From CAVRCT01 sp963719645 (GTDB taxonomy: Bacteria > Pseudomonadota > Gammaproteobacteria > DSM-16500), in assembly GCA_963719645.1 (NCBI GenBank), contig CAVRCT010000006.1, forward strand, positions 62,001-126,000: a stretch of 64,000 bases of DNA. The letters run 5' to 3'. Shown in pieces: positions 63,064-64,000 of this stretch. The number at the start of each line of letters is the position of its first letter. Within the stretch, counting starts at the first letter, position 1. Under the pieces are notes generated by a model. It searched no databases, was not told where the DNA came from, and saw nothing but the letters and a program-made list of their open reading frames with translations. Both the position numbers and the translations under genes were made by a program.

Positions 63064-63936
63064 ATGAAAGTAATTAAAGCGGTATTTCCGGTGGCAGGCT
63101 TAGGAACTCGATTTTTACCTGCAACTAAGGCAAATCCGAAAGAAATGATGCCTATTGTGGATAAACCCTTGATTCAATATGCGGTGGAAGAAGCGGTTTC
63201 AGCAGGTATCACCGAATTAATCTTTGTCACCAGCAGCAGTAAGCGCGCGATCGAGGACCATTTTGATTCCAATTTTGAGTTGGAATCCAATCTGATTGAG
63301 CGCGGCAAATTCGATTTGCTGGAAATTGTCCGCGATATTTTGCCACAGGGTGTGTCGTGTGCTTACATACGGCAAAAATCGCCTCAAGGCCTCGGTCATG
63401 CCGTGTTGTGTGCCAAACAATTAATTATGAATGAACCGTTTGCCGTGTTATTAGCAGATGATTTAATTGATGGTGGCAAAACACCTTGTTTAGCACAAAT
63501 GATGGATGCCTATAATGAGACAGCCGCTAGCATCATCGCTGTTCAAAAAATCGAACCCAGTGAAACCAGAAAATACGGTATCGTAGATGTGCCAACGCAT
63601 ACAACGCCATTAACGTCGATTCAAGGCATCATCGAAAAACCTGAACCCGCTAATGCACCTTCTAATTTAGGGGTGGTTGGTCGTTATATTTTGACCCCGC
63701 GTATTTTTGCACTATTAGAAAAAACAGCGCATGGCTCAGGTGGCGAAATTCAATTAACCGATGCGATTGCCAAATTGCTAACCGAAGAACAAGTTTACTC
63801 GTTACAGTTCAAAGGGAAGCGTTACGATTGCGGCACCAAACTAGGTTATTTGGAAGCAACAATTGCTTACGCATTAAAACATCCTGAGTTAGCCGATAGC
63901 TTTAAACAATCATTACGAGAGATGATGGATGCTTAG
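63064..63936 (+). CDS. galU: UTP-glucose-1-phosphate uridylyltransferase
   Basis: About 290 aa. 'KAVFPVAGLGTRFLPATKAN' and 'PKEMMPIVDKPLIQYAVEEA' at the N terminus, 'AVLLADDLIDG' (catalytic Asp) and 'IIEKPEP' are diagnostic. It makes UDP-glucose for polysaccharide synthesis. The ATG at 63064 begins the conserved fold; one at 63049 would add five residues. It ends overlapping the next start by 8 bp. Confidence 0.95.
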   Translation: MKVIKAVFPVAGLGTRFLPATKANPKEMMPIVDKPLIQYAVEEAVSAGITELIFVTSSSKRAIEDHFDSNFELESNLIERGKFDLLEIVRDILPQGVSCAYIRQKSPQGLGHAVLCAKQLIMNEPFAVLLADDLIDGGKTPCLAQMMDAYNETAASIIAVQKIEPSETRKYGIVDVPTHTTPLTSIQGIIEKPEPANAPSNLGVVGRYILTPRIFALLEKTAHGSGGEIQLTDAIAKLLTEEQVYSLQFKGKRYDCGTKLGYLEATIAYALKHPELADSFKQSLREMMDA

Positions 63937-64000
63937 AGTCAAGCATGAGCACATTGCACTGTATTGGATCGCAGCCTGTATCAGTATTGTATTATCTCTG
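63929..64000 (+). CDS. Partial CDS at right edge, hydrophobic N terminus
   Basis: An ATG inside the last codons of galU opens a frame that runs to the window end: 24 codons with the hydrophobic stretch 'ALYWIAACISIVLSL'. The 8-bp overlap with galU suggests coupled translation. Probably the start of a membrane protein; nothing more can be said. Confidence 0.5.
   Translation, partial: MLRVKHEHIALYWIAACISIVLSL

Overview
The window looks like the chromosome of an AT-rich gammaproteobacterium, most likely from the Legionellales (Legionella/Coxiella/Aquicella-like). The evidence is the gammaproteobacterial order dacA-ybeD-lipB-lipA, a DedA-PAP2-LssY_C fusion of the kind known from Legionella lssY, a very large effector-like protein at the left edge, and many small palindromic mobile repeats. 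No rRNA, tRNA or CRISPR array was recognised.

Layout. 1-5.8 kb: a giant multidomain protein (5' end outside the window) with a YopT-like cysteine-protease signature and several AAA-type ATPase modules, then an unrecognised 288-aa protein. 5.8-15.6 kb: housekeeping genes (MHS-family transporter, sohB, lssY-like gene, lipA, lipB, ybeD, dacA, a ComEA-like protein), interrupted at 10.3-11.8 kb by an array of a 261-bp MITE-like element. 15.6-16.8 kb: a nest of palindromic elements inserted into each other, two of them with visible 9-bp target duplications.

16.8-45.2 kb: a large O-antigen/surface-polysaccharide locus. rfbF-rfbG-rfbH make a CDP-3,6-dideoxyhexose precursor, although RfbH lacks the iron-sulfur cysteines of the classical enzyme. 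A gtrA-gtrB-membrane protein module and an epimerase follow. Next is a tight four-gene cassette: a thiamine-diphosphate (ThDP) enzyme, an SDR, a dehydroquinate-synthase-like cyclase and an HpcH/HpaI-type aldolase. Its product is probably an unusual branched or carbocyclic sugar. A second gtrB-like/large-membrane-protein pair, a sugar C-methyltransferase with a Gfo/Idh oxidoreductase, and several large polytopic GT-C-like proteins complete the locus. One of these is split by a frameshift at a seven-base homopolymer and one survives only as a 3' fragment.

45.2-53.4 kb: an accessory stretch with three toxin-antitoxin modules (HigBA, HipBA and a VapBC-type pair), a secreted Ntn-hydrolase, and a processive GT2 with an N-terminal MshEN-like (possible c-di-GMP) domain divergent from an outer-membrane barrel. 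53.4-64 kb: a second polysaccharide block (three GT4 glycosyltransferases, manC/algA, a WcaJ-type initiating transferase, galU), with a moeB-rhodanese fusion and a RAYT transposase surrounded by its probable REP palindromes.

Repeats are a leading feature. At least seven palindromic families occur in the gaps, often nested, and one has supplied the last codons of two unrelated genes.
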